This document shows, in pieces, positions 10,501 through 20,388 of a DNA stretch of 64,000 nt. Numbering within the stretch: position 1 is the first letter of the stretch; each line of letters starts with the position of its first letter. The position numbers were made by a program, and so were the translations under genes. The stretch comes from Eremothecium cymbalariae DBVPG#7215 (lineage: Eukaryota > Ascomycota > Saccharomycetes > Saccharomycetales > Saccharomycetaceae). Under the pieces are notes generated by a model, which saw only the letters and a list, made by a program, of their open reading frames with translations, was not told where the DNA came from and made no database searches. The DNA is taken from positions 558,001-622,000 of the forward strand of contig NC_016451.1 in the NCBI RefSeq assembly GCF_000235365.1, written 5' to 3'.

Positions 10501-11664
10501 ATGTCAAGTGATGATGAATTAGAAGATTTTGAGGCATTACTGGAGGATAACTTCAATCCGATTCAATTTGCGAATGAATTAACTAAAGCCATTAATAACA
10601 ACTTAGATTCCAAGGAACTGGACTTCAATACGCCACTAAAAAAGGTGAAATATGATATGATAGAATTGGATAAAAGAACTGATCAAATAATCAAAGATAA
10701 TCCTCTATTGGTCTTGGAACAGTTAGAGAAAAGGAAGCTACAAAGGGAGAAGGTTGGCCCTACCTTGAAACCAAGTTTGGATTACCTCTCAATGTCTTTC
10801 GAAAGATTGAATAATGAAGTTCTTAAACCGTATGACCGTGCACAGAAGTTACAATCTGCACTCGGTAAAATCCATCAGACCTCTTTTTTATTGCGTGATG
10901 CTTTGATATATATTCAAATGGCCACTCAGATAGAGTCGTTGCCTTTAAATGCTGATGATCAACCTGGTCTAATTCGTTTGGCTACTCTCTATTCTAAAAT
11001 AGAGATGAATCTCAATCAAAACCATAACCTGAAGTCACTTCAACTGATTAAAAAGTTTGAAAATGGCCCACTGAAGAACAAAAAGATTGAGTTGATACGG
11101 AATATCTCACAATCCTTGATTAAGGACTGCGTGAACAATCACAAAATAAAACATAACTTAGAATCTATTCAAACGTTAGCATTGAACTTAAATGCTTTGT
11201 CTACAAAGGACTATACAGCTACACTAGACAAGATTGCACTATTAAAAATACAGTCGTCTCAACAAGCGCTCACCAGGACCACGGTATCAATCAGAAGCCT
11301 GGGTATGGCAATGAGTGATGCCGTCAAAAATGGTTACTGGTTGTCTCAATTAGAGTCACTTTTAAAGACAACGAAATTAGAGGATTCGTCATTGCTGAAT
11401 GAGTATTTGGCAGAAAAGAAATACCGATCGATAACTAAGAATTATTGGATTAAAGTGGCAAATGCATTCCAAAAGGACTTCGAAACTTCATACCGTAGAG
11501 GTGGGCCTGTTGGAAAATCTTTAATTTCCAACACCAAATTTATCAAGGATACTATAACAGAGGCTATGCCAAAGTCCACGAATGATGAGAACTATAAAGA
11601 CTACTTGGATATAATGCTAAGTTCTGTGTCCATTCTAGATAGTAATATGCGGAAAAGTTCGTGA
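10501..11664 (+). CDS. COG5: Conserved oligomeric Golgi complex subunit 5
   Basis: A 387-residue, mostly helical protein with an acidic start (MSSDDELEDFEALLEDNFNP) and the blocks ELDKRTDQIIKDN and LNNEVLKPYDRAQKL, typical of Cog5 tethering subunits. S. cerevisiae Cog5 is about 403 residues. It acts in lobe B of the COG complex, tethering vesicles for retrograde transport within the Golgi; COG6, another lobe-B subunit, is also in this window (36022-38460). It begins 188 bp after HPM1 on the same strand and ends convergently with the YNL050C homologue. The position between the COX5 region and YNL050C matches chromosome XIV (YNL051W). Confidence 0.92.
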   Translation: MSSDDELEDFEALLEDNFNPIQFANELTKAINNNLDSKELDFNTPLKKVKYDMIELDKRTDQIIKDNPLLVLEQLEKRKLQREKVGPTLKPSLDYLSMSFERLNNEVLKPYDRAQKLQSALGKIHQTSFLLRDALIYIQMATQIESLPLNADDQPGLIRLATLYSKIEMNLNQNHNLKSLQLIKKFENGPLKNKKIELIRNISQSLIKDCVNNHKIKHNLESIQTLALNLNALSTKDYTATLDKIALLKIQSSQQALTRTTVSIRSLGMAMSDAVKNGYWLSQLESLLKTTKLEDSSLLNEYLAEKKYRSITKNYWIKVANAFQKDFETSYRRGGPVGKSLISNTKFIKDTITEAMPKSTNDENYKDYLDIMLSSVSILDSNMRKSS

Positions 11665-11803
11665 TGTATGCACAACGGATCTGTATATAAATCACAACTC
11701 TTTTATAATATAAATCCATTAAAACTTCACCTGAAACCCCAGATAGGAGGAGAACAAACGGGACGCCGCTCTGACTTTGCAAGTTGGATAAGTTTGAGCA
11801 CCA

Positions 11804-12574
11804 CTACTTTTTCTTATTTTTCTTCCCACCACGTTTATGGAACTTCTTTTTGATCATCTTTTTGATTTCATCCACTTTATTCTGTCGTTCTGATTCTCGA
11901 AGCTTGCCTAGCCGTTTAGCCATCCTCTGTCTTTTACTTGGCCTTCTTCTTTTCAGTTTTAGTTGTCTCAGTAGTTCAGCTTCCACTTTAGCATTATGAT
12001 CCACTAAATCAACAAATTTACCTCTGTATTTGGAGCTGATATTATCTCTATCTTTAGCAGCTTCCTTCATAATTAGATCGTACTCTATGGCGACAAGTTG
12101 TAACCTCTTTTTCTGTTTAGTGGTGTATTCAGCGATATAATAACTCATGGGACGTTCGTTTTTGATAACTTCTGATTCTTCTTCACGCAATGAAACTTTG
12201 CTTAACCTGGTTTGTGTAGGACTTTCAGGTTCATGGCCATTCGTGATTTGAACACTCGTTCCCGCATTACAACTGTTATTGAGTTGTGTGGCAGACCATT
12301 CAACCGCCGAACAAGAGAATAACGGGAAATCAAATTCATCTTGAATAGAACTGTCTAAACACTTCTCTGATGCATTGCAGCATTCAACCTCGACAAACTC
12401 GAATTCCAAATCAGGCAACAGTAGACTACCATCTAGTTCAGATGGCTTATCGTCAACTTCAAAGAGTTCTTTCCTGCTGACACTAATAGGAATACCTAGT
12501 TAGTATAAAACATTTTAAAAGAAAGCAAATTAGTATTAAAGTTAACTTTTTACTTACAACTCTTCACCCTTCAT
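11804..12574 (-). CDS. YNL050C-like conserved protein of unknown function, spliced
   Basis: Encodes about 231 residues from complement(join(11804-12482, 12558-12574)). Exon 1 gives MKGEE, and the split codon leads into FVSRKELFEVDDKPSEL; the frame then runs on through a Glu/Asp-rich half to a very basic coiled-coil C-terminus ending HKRGGKKNKKK. I know no function. Identification as YNL050C rests on position (between COG5 and SEC24/SFB2), strand, length class (about 270 in S. cerevisiae) and an intron near the start. The Lys/Arg-rich tail suggests nucleic-acid or ribosome association, but this is only inference. It is convergent with COG5, 139 bp apart. Confidence 0.75.
12483..12557 (-). other. 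Intron of the YNL050C-like gene (75 nt)
   Basis: On the minus strand: 5' splice site GTAAGT (12557-12552), branch point TACTAAC (12505-12499), and TTAG as 3' splice site ending at 12483. A TAG directly after the branch point (about 12496) is too close to be used. Joining at 12483 keeps the frame open across both exons. Confidence 0.85.
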
Positions 12575-12817
12575 GTTCAGTCATTTTCAATTATGCTAAA
12601 TACTGCGTTCCGAAATGAATGGAGAGGTTTATTTTATTTTTTAAGTTTTAGAAGTGTTCCGACGTTTTACCCAAAGTTCTCAAAACAAAGTTGGGTTGAG
12701 AATCTTTTTACAAAGTGATAAAAATACAAGGGCAGACAAGTGAGGTACCTGAGTAAATATTTATATAAGGTGATCTACCATTATCTTTATAGGGATCCAG
12801 TAATAACGTGCTTTGAA

Positions 12818-15502
12818 TTACTTGCTGATCTTCGTTTTCATGCTTTGCAAAAATTCGCGGTAAGTGAAACTACTTTGGACCTTATCCTCTACCAATTGAC
12901 TAGTAGCCCATAGTCGTAGAGAAGCAACTTCTTTTGCTGAAGCATGGTTCACTGGTTCACTTGGGGATGCACCCCTCACAATATGAAGCGTCTTAAATAT
13001 TATGACATCATCGTGTTCCCTCAATTTGCAGATAACGTTTCTAACTCTTTCATTAAATTCGGAGTCCTCTAATATTGGTAATTCACCTTTTCCAATTTGA
13101 ATTTGCATGATATCTTGAGTGCCGAAAACATCCATGACTAATTCAGGAACAGCATCGCCACCTAACCACAAGAAGATATCCATACCAGTATCGATCAAAT
13201 ACAAACCGTATCTCTCGAACAGGGAAGAGGTCGCATTAATTGGCTGGGGTAAAACAATTTCACCATTCTCATTTGGCAAACCGGCCTCGTCAGGCATATC
13301 GTGTAATGAGTAAACAGTTGGGTAAATAGTTTTAATAAAATGTGGGAGTGGCATTGATTCCAAGGCGTTCAATGCAGCAGCACGGTGGTCAGCTGCAATT
13401 CTTCCGGACCTGAAGGCCATATGTTTTGTCATAGAGTGCATTAGCAATGGCCACATCCTTAGGTTAGCACAAAGCCTCAAAGGTGCACCACCAGCAGTAT
13501 TGGACATCGCTATTTCCTTTTTGTAGGTAGCCAATACGTCCTGAACAGACTTGTCTAAGTATTCTCTAGCGGCTTCAAAACCTGAGTTCATCACAGTCTC
13601 AATACCTTTGTGTGCGTAATATGCTGTCATAGCCAATTGGTCAGCGGAAGCATATACCTCAGCTAAGTTGTCCGTTGTTGGTAGGCACACTGTAATCACT
13701 CTAATTCTTCTTTGACCAGTATTCTGTGATAACAAAACGGCAATCTGAAGGTACGCATAATCACGTACAAGTTCGTCATCTAGAGATATTTCAAAGACAT
13801 AAGATTGGTCCCTAGGAAAAGTTGGGAAGGCACATAGATCGGAGGATCTATTGAAAAAGTGACCATAGAAACAACTCATTCTTAAACCAGTGGAACCACG
13901 AGCCCTCATGACAGCTTCCATAGACAAATCCATGGTTATATGTTTGGAAAATTCTTTTGAAAACTTTGTAACATCTATTAAGTTCAAAGCTGTGAATCCA
14001 GGATAAAAGTGAGTCTGGCCACCTGTGTATCTTGCTAAACTGGATAAGGATGCAACATCTAGATAATCATCTGATGCTAAAAACAAATCAATTGTGACTT
14101 GTGTTGTGTTGCAATCAATAGTGAAGCTCTTATAAAAAGCATCTCCACAGCTCAAAAGTTGTGAAGCCTCCTTGTTAGTATTCACAACACTAGCTTCATT
14201 TCTTTTATTTAGCTTGCCAATACCAACGTTAGGTAGAGTAGCAGAAGTAACAATAATCTTACCACCGATACTTTTTATTAAGTTGTGAGCGGCCTTTAAC
14301 GCCGGGCCCAAAGCAAATTTTGGCAAGATATTCGATTGGAAGATCTCAGGGATTTGGCTTAATAATTTTTCCACATTGGCTCTGCATTGTTTTAGGGTGA
14401 CAAACATCGTGTCTGGCATTGGCATAAACGGTTCGTCCAAATCCACAACATCCATCATCTTAATATGATCACCTTCTTCATCGGGGGGGATAGAGAAATA
14501 ATGGATAGTATGATCAACAGCCAAAATAGTAATTCTAGTTCTTTCATCATGATTTGGCAAAGAGTCCAACGACTCTAATAAAGTTCTTGTAGCAGTAGCT
14601 AGCAATCCATTTTTTATAGAATTCTGTGAAACATCAAAGATAAAAGCGTAACAAGATGGAGGTGGCAATCTCACAGCATATTCCCTTGGCGCTAAATATT
14701 CGACTACGGCGTGCTGAATTTCATTTCTTTCATAACGATTTACTGGGATACCTTGCGAATCCATGTCAAATGCGTTTGGAACGTCGTTTCCCAAGCCACA
14801 GAAATTACATCTCCAACGTCTGCCACCATCCAAAAACATCACAAAGGGATTAATATAGGAACGACAACGTCTGCAACGAACAATGCACCCATCAGTGTTC
14901 AAAGGCGGAGGGTTTATACTGTCATCAAGGTGCTGGTACGGCCTAATAACCATAGCTAACGGCAATTTTGATTTCTTCAATAAAGAATTGGACTTTGGAA
15001 GAGCATTCAAGGTACATCTCAAATAGTCTGGCGAAGCATTGGCATCTTCAGACGGAGCCACAATTTTATCAGGTGGTACCAACAACGGTGGTGGTGGTAA
15101 TGAAAGATCAGTAATTGGTGGCGGCAATTCCTGAAACAAATCAATTTGATATAATTGATTCATAGGCTTACCAATTGCAATGTGACTATAAGGTTGCTCG
15201 TTATATTGTGAACCAGCCACAGGATCTGCAACCACAGGCCGTGATGGGGCTCCTGCTTGGTAAAACGAATTAGGGTCAACCACTGGAACATTGTGTAATT
15301 GCATATTCCCCATTGAATTGGTAGCCTGGTCAATCTGCTGATGGAGCTGTTGCTGAGCAGGAGTCAAGAACTGTTGTGCTTGCTGCGGACCAGGAGCTAC
15401 TGCAATTCCAGGAGCTGCTGCGTACCCTGGTGAACCTGCGGGAGGCGGAGCGCTATATTGGAATTGAGTTTGAGGGTAGACGCGTTTCTTATGATGTGAC
15501 AT
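12818..15502 (-). CDS. SEC24: COPII coat cargo-binding subunit Sec24 (Sec24/Sfb2 orthologue)
   Basis: An 894-residue COPII inner-coat subunit that binds Sec23 and selects cargo at ER exit sites. The start MSHHKKRVYPQTQFQY matches S. cerevisiae Sec24, so the ATG at 15502 is chosen over an upstream alternative codon. Order: Pro/Gln/Ala-rich N-terminus; zinc finger CRRCRSYINPFVMFLDGGRR followed by CNFCG (residues ~210-240); trunk domain beginning SCYAFIFDVSQNSIKNG; helical part; C-terminal gelsolin-like segment (LYLIDTGMDIFLWLGGDAVPEL). S. cerevisiae has SEC24 (YIL109C, about 926 residues) and the duplicate SFB2 (YNL049C); one gene here between the YNL050C-like gene and YIL108W fits the ancestral order. 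Confidence 0.96.
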   Translation of the reverse strand: MSHHKKRVYPQTQFQYSAPPPAGSPGYAAAPGIAVAPGPQQAQQFLTPAQQQLHQQIDQATNSMGNMQLHNVPVVDPNSFYQAGAPSRPVVADPVAGSQYNEQPYSHIAIGKPMNQLYQIDLFQELPPPITDLSLPPPPLLVPPDKIVAPSEDANASPDYLRCTLNALPKSNSLLKKSKLPLAMVIRPYQHLDDSINPPPLNTDGCIVRCRRCRSYINPFVMFLDGGRRWRCNFCGLGNDVPNAFDMDSQGIPVNRYERNEIQHAVVEYLAPREYAVRLPPPSCYAFIFDVSQNSIKNGLLATATRTLLESLDSLPNHDERTRITILAVDHTIHYFSIPPDEEGDHIKMMDVVDLDEPFMPMPDTMFVTLKQCRANVEKLLSQIPEIFQSNILPKFALGPALKAAHNLIKSIGGKIIVTSATLPNVGIGKLNKRNEASVVNTNKEASQLLSCGDAFYKSFTIDCNTTQVTIDLFLASDDYLDVASLSSLARYTGGQTHFYPGFTALNLIDVTKFSKEFSKHITMDLSMEAVMRARGSTGLRMSCFYGHFFNRSSDLCAFPTFPRDQSYVFEISLDDELVRDYAYLQIAVLLSQNTGQRRIRVITVCLPTTDNLAEVYASADQLAMTAYYAHKGIETVMNSGFEAAREYLDKSVQDVLATYKKEIAMSNTAGGAPLRLCANLRMWPLLMHSMTKHMAFRSGRIAADHRAAALNALESMPLPHFIKTIYPTVYSLHDMPDEAGLPNENGEIVLPQPINATSSLFERYGLYLIDTGMDIFLWLGGDAVPELVMDVFGTQDIMQIQIGKGELPILEDSEFNERVRNVICKLREHDDVIIFKTLHIVRGASPSEPVNHASAKEVASLRLWATSQLVEDKVQSSFTYREFLQSMKTKISK

Positions 15503-15832
15503 TATAGTCGAATATTTTGGCAACAATGACGAGAAACGGCTGTTGTTAGAGTAATCTTAATATGAGGAAATGGTCGTTCTTCTGATACTGCGCAATTTCT
15601 GCTAACTTGACTGTAGTTGTGGAGTGTTGATTTTGCCACCTTGTTCGAATTTCGTACCGTCCCAATATCCGGGTAACTAAGCAAGTATTTAGCACGTGAT
15701 AATCACGTGATGATACGTTTAGGGAATTGGAGTATAGTTTTTTAATATTATCTACAACTTATAAAAAGGGTAATGCAACTTAAGCAAGCCCCTTCCCACC
15801 CTGTTTATTCACATTAAGGTGAAATAGGATCA
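15503..15832. promoter_or_regulatory. Divergent SEC24/YIL108W promoter with an 11-bp-spaced CACGTG pair
   Basis: This 330-bp region separates divergent genes. CACGTG occurs at 15693-15698 and 15704-15709, start-to-start 11 bp, forming the near-palindrome CACGTGATAATCACGTG. A similar element (second site CACATG) stands upstream of COX5. A CCAAT box is at 15662-15666. Cbf1 is the likely factor by motif only. Confidence 0.55.
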
Positions 15833-17899
15833 ATGGAGTGTATTGAGATTTATAATCTAGTGGACGGTTATGAGGTCCATTGCCCTGCGTTGATTATACA
15901 TGGACGGTGTCGTTCTAGCGGTGCGACTGCAATTCAGGTTCAGCATAGCCAGCTTCCTTCTTTGACATATGCAGTTAATCGGCATGGATTCAAGGCCCTA
16001 ATTTATCTAACTAGAGGGAAAAATGCTTTACAGTTTGTAACGAATGAAAATGAGCAAATTAGTTTGACATGTTCTTATGAGCCGTTACTTCAGAATCCTC
16101 CAATCCATCTGTGCTTGTTGCTAGCCAGCGATTCTCCTATGGTGTTTGATTCGCCAGCATCACAGAAGGCTAAAGAGGGTGGGAATGGGATGGATCTAGC
16201 TGTTAAAAAGCTCAGATGTGCGGCAAGGTTGATGCAAGCGTTTACCAACGAACAAATGTTGCGTAATGGATTTGGGCATCGGACTTTTCGATTTGAGGAG
16301 GAAGAAACGGAGGATACATTGCTTCAGGTACCAGAGAGGAGACCTACGGTAAAGGTTCATATTGTCAGGACTAATTTGACAACAGCTCAAATTAGGGATC
16401 CGAATTTGGCCCAGCAAAATCCAAAGGGTAACAACACAGGCGGCTTGTTTGGAATAGCGATGGATGCCTTGAAGGCATACGGTGGACCTTTTAGTGGCAA
16501 TACAGATGCAGTACAGGCAGCAGTTATTATTATGGACACGTATTGGGATGCTAAACAAAGGTTAATTAAAGCACATGCTGCTTTAGGTGGTGGAGACTCC
16601 AAGATTAAGTTGGCCATATTTGGGTCCCACGGATTGTATTCCTGGCCCCCCTGCATTGAGGCTGTTCCATCTTACTTTACGGATTCCACTCCAGTTTCTG
16701 AGAGTGAGGTTGCAAATGACTGCAATGAGTGTAGCTCTCATTGGGAATGTTTGAATATTACTTTAGGTGCATTTATGCATGAAATTGGTCATTTATTGGG
16801 ATGCCCCCATCAAGAAAGTGGTGTTATGTTACGTGATTATGTTACTTTGAACAGATCTTTCTTGTCAAAAGAAGCTTTTTCAGTGAGAACGAGAAATCAT
16901 GGAGCAGAAAGTCCTATACTTCCTCAATATGAATGTACATGGCACAGGTTGGATCTAATCAGATTTTTGCATCACCCGTCTTTTGCTCTACCATCTGATA
17001 ATGCGGACAATTCTTCTATAAATCCTACTCGTTTGGCAAATTTCGAGGCACCGAAGCCAAGTTTATATTTATGCGGTAATAACGGGCAAATTGTGTTTGT
17101 TTCACAAACTGGTATTTATTGTATAGAGATAGTTTGCGAAGAAATTGCTCGGGCACACATAGAATTTTTACCGTACTCCCTAGGTGGTCCTGGTCCTCAA
17201 AGACAAGTATTTGTTTCTCTTGATGATCTAACCTCTAGACTACCGCCTAACTATCGCTCCCAACACTCTAAAAATTTCAAGGTCAAAGTTCACGCAGTAA
17301 ATTCTGAGTCAGCTGACTTTGATGATTTTCCAAGTCGATTAAAAGTTTCTTTAATACCAATGTCCCGTTATGGATATCCATCCACGGTAAATGGGATTAA
17401 GGGACAGCTCTTTGGTAGCGGTTCTTCTGGTAGCGATCTAGGGATAGTACCTGTTTATGTTTCACTAGTTCAGTGGGTTAGAGTGTTCCACGGCTATGCT
17501 CTAGATGGAATTCGATTCTACTTCCGACCAACCTTGGAGCCTGAATTAGAAGAGACTGGCAGTACGAGGAATTACCTTAAAAAAATTAAAGATTCCATTA
17601 AATCCCCAAATACTTTGAAATCTAAAAGTAGCGTGTTATTTGGCAATGAAACCCCTAATTTTACTGACTTCGTTTTAGATATAAACGAATACATCGTTGG
17701 GTTCAATGTAAGAAGTGGTGTTTGGGTAGACGCTATTCAAATTATAACAAGTAGTGGTCGTACTAGCCCCATGCTTGGAAATACAACTGGTGGTGGTTTA
17801 GGTATGATGATGCCATATCAAGGCGATAGTATCTTGGGTCTATATGGCAACATAGGTTCATGGATAAATGCGATTGGTATTGTTTATGGAAAACTGTGA
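15833..17899 (+). CDS. Putative zinc metalloprotease with C-terminal jacalin-like domain (YIL108W orthologue)
   Basis: A 688-residue protein. The metzincin-like zinc site H316-E-I-G-H320-L-L-G-C-P-H326 (HExxHxxGxxH) is followed by SGVM, a plausible Met-turn, so the protease core looks intact. The C-terminal ~200 residues contain beta-rich repeats ending GSWINAIGIVYGKL, typical of the end of a jacalin-related lectin fold. No signal peptide is evident, which suggests a cytosolic or nuclear protein. S. cerevisiae YIL108W is annotated only as a putative metalloendopeptidase; its substrate is not known to me. Its place between SEC24 and PFK26 is as on chromosome IX. The start is the first ATG after the divergent promoter. 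Confidence 0.85.
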   Translation: MECIEIYNLVDGYEVHCPALIIHGRCRSSGATAIQVQHSQLPSLTYAVNRHGFKALIYLTRGKNALQFVTNENEQISLTCSYEPLLQNPPIHLCLLLASDSPMVFDSPASQKAKEGGNGMDLAVKKLRCAARLMQAFTNEQMLRNGFGHRTFRFEEEETEDTLLQVPERRPTVKVHIVRTNLTTAQIRDPNLAQQNPKGNNTGGLFGIAMDALKAYGGPFSGNTDAVQAAVIIMDTYWDAKQRLIKAHAALGGGDSKIKLAIFGSHGLYSWPPCIEAVPSYFTDSTPVSESEVANDCNECSSHWECLNITLGAFMHEIGHLLGCPHQESGVMLRDYVTLNRSFLSKEAFSVRTRNHGAESPILPQYECTWHRLDLIRFLHHPSFALPSDNADNSSINPTRLANFEAPKPSLYLCGNNGQIVFVSQTGIYCIEIVCEEIARAHIEFLPYSLGGPGPQRQVFVSLDDLTSRLPPNYRSQHSKNFKVKVHAVNSESADFDDFPSRLKVSLIPMSRYGYPSTVNGIKGQLFGSGSSGSDLGIVPVYVSLVQWVRVFHGYALDGIRFYFRPTLEPELEETGSTRNYLKKIKDSIKSPNTLKSKSSVLFGNETPNFTDFVLDINEYIVGFNVRSGVWVDAIQIITSSGRTSPMLGNTTGGGLGMMMPYQGDSILGLYGNIGSWINAIGIVYGKL

Positions 17900-18082
17900 G
17901 TCCATCTGTCTTCTCCTTCAAATCTAATTATCAACATTACTGGTATATATGCAACCTATATCTCATTATTGGAACTTCATTAAGTACTCATTATATCATT
18001 ATTATTCAACTATGAAGCATACAAAAGAGTTTGATGCGTAAGGCTAAAAAAAACTCACAACGAAAGGCATAGCATGAATACT

Positions 18083-20388
18083 TCACTTAGGCTTAGGTGC
18101 ATCTATATCATATTCTGTAGCGTTGTCATTAGCTCGTAATACACTTAGTTTCTCATTTAACTTATGTAATTCAATACCGTGCTTATTTGGGTATGGGTTC
18201 CCACGTTTCACCGTCTTTTCCGGGGTGAGATCATCATGTTGAGGACGAGCAAGTAAACTGGGGTGAGTTTGATACGCAGGTGGTTGCCTTAGTGGAGGCG
18301 CCATACGTGATGAAATAGATATTCCACCACCAGACGACAGAGATGGAGTCGCGGATGTACTGGAAGCAGATGAAAAAGGTGGCAGAGAGCCATTACTGCT
18401 TCCGCTAGTTCTTGGTACATCATCTGTAACTGTAGATGGAGGTGCAGCAGGAACGAGAGAATATCTTCTCTCGTTATGGACTAGGCCCAACTCCTTGACC
18501 TTCATTGTGTTTAGTTGTGTTTGAGGAACTTTGAAGAAGCAATCATTCTCTTCACTATACTCATATAGCGACCAAGTAATACCGTAAGGCTTGGGTTCTA
18601 AACAGTAAACAGAATGTAATGGAACATCCAAGTTAGCAATGATGTCCCTATTTAAGTTTAAAAAATAGCCTAACAACACTCTGGCTACAACTCGATGTGT
18701 TATTATGAGGACATTATCAGTAATCCTCTCAATTTCAGTAATCACAGGACGTAATCTGTTTATCACGTCCATGTAGGATTCACCACCAATACCTGGATAT
18801 CTATATCTTAGCTTATCTATCAGTCTTTCTTCAAATTCATCTGGATATTTATTGTGAATCTCTTCGTAAGTCATACCCTCGCAGTCACCAGCGCTCAATT
18901 CATCTAACATGCGCATCTGTTTAATTGGATAGACATCTTCATTAAAGTCTGCTGCTGTTTCCTCAGAACGACGCAACATAGAAGTCCAGACAAAAAAGGA
19001 AGAAGGAACAAAATCCTCGGCGCTACCAAGCTTCTGATACAGCTCGTATTCTTGTGCAGTAAATTTAATTCTCTGCCCATCAATAAATTTTGACAAAGCC
19101 TGCGCATACTTAAGACCACGTGCTGTTAGGTTAGAATCACCGCCGATACGACCAAGCACATTATATTCGCTTTCCCCATTCCTAGTGATCCAAATTTGCC
19201 TTTCAGCAAGATTAAAATTCAACAAGTAATAAACCGTCTGGGAGGCTAAAAAGCCTTGTATGTTATAAGAAATTACCTTTTTCCCAACATCTATCATTTT
19301 AATATACTGCATTCCCTCATTATCTTCAACAGGTTCATATGCCTTGAGATAATTAGCCAATCTATCTTTAAAATCTTTCAAGGATGCTTCTGGATCTTTA
19401 CCTTTATAATCAGGGCCTAGCAACTTCAGCCTAATATTTTTTTCTACCGTTTGTCTATCTGAACATATACTCTCTAAAAATAAAACGTTGAGACGTGAAT
19501 TACGCTCCTTTATCTTATCATAAACCTTCTTTCTACGACCCCTAGTGGAATTTGTAGCGTCAAATATCGCCACAGACCCAGGCCCATCTAATAAATAATC
19601 CAACAATTCAGTCAATGTGTCCATTGCCCATTTTTCTCGAAGAGCATTGGCTTCAGGATTCGTAGGATCGAAGAACTTCGAATCCTGTTCTGTCATATCA
19701 TGAAGCTTCGCATACTCCCGCCTTGTATTGCCAACATTAAACACCTTGCAATAATAAAACGAATAATTCAAAAATCTCGAGAGCTTATTTGTAATAAACG
19801 ACTTCCCCGTAGCAGGCAACCCAACCATCACTATAACAAGCTTCGACCCAGCATCTTCCTTCGATATAGTTCCATCCGGGGATGTTTTAGACTTTGTCAA
19901 TCCTGGCACATCGATGGTAGTAGCAGCATGCTTATAGAGCTTGGGTGCCGCCCCACCCGCCATGGTTTTCGTCTTATGACGCTCTGCATGCTGCCCCCCA
20001 TCGCCCCCTCCCTCCCCCCCCTTCATAATCCCCCATCCAACTCCCCCTCATCCACATCCGCCATATGTTTCAAATCCGTACCACTGTGTGATGGCGACAC
20101 CATCGGAGTCGCCTCCATCGAAGAATCAGTAGAACTCGTCGGCGATGCCCATTGCGACGCAATCGGCGTATCACTCAACGGCCGCCGCTTGAAGGCAGGA
20201 AGACCCTCCCCATCATGCCCACTCAAATCACTATCAACATCTAATCGTACATGCTTCACCACATCTGCCCCCCCATTCACCACCTTGTCCCCTCGTTTGC
20301 TCTCATGACCCGTATCACAAGGCTCAAATTCAGAATCAGTATCTGTTGTTACCAAGGCGTCCTCTGAATATGTCACACTTTTGAACAT
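18083..20388 (-). CDS. PFK26: 6-phosphofructo-2-kinase, Pfk26 orthologue, with a frame break near the N-terminus
   Basis: Makes fructose 2,6-bisphosphate, the activator of glycolysis. The N-terminal frame (start ATG 20388) encodes MFKSVTYSEDA and KRRPLSDTPIASQWASP, both matching the start of S. cerevisiae Pfk26, and stops at 20023 (TGA). The main frame is open from 20047 and has an ATG at 20026 overlapping that stop as ATGA. It encodes TTIDVPGLTKSKTSPDG, the Walker A loop GLPATGKSF, the kinase domain, the phosphatase-like domain and a Ser/Pro-rich tail. The join lies at 20026-20047, amid G/C homopolymers including a run of eight C at 20014-20021, so an indel error is likely. The phosphatase catalytic His (RHGES) is Asn here (RNGES, codon 19178-19180); S. 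cerevisiae Pfk26 has Ser, so the protein is expected to be kinase-only. Confidence 0.9.

Noticed and set aside
12495..12498. TAG directly after the branch point as 3' splice site of the YNL050C-like gene
   Set aside because: It is only 1-3 nt from the branch point, too near for use; the TTAG ending at 12483 gives an open frame.
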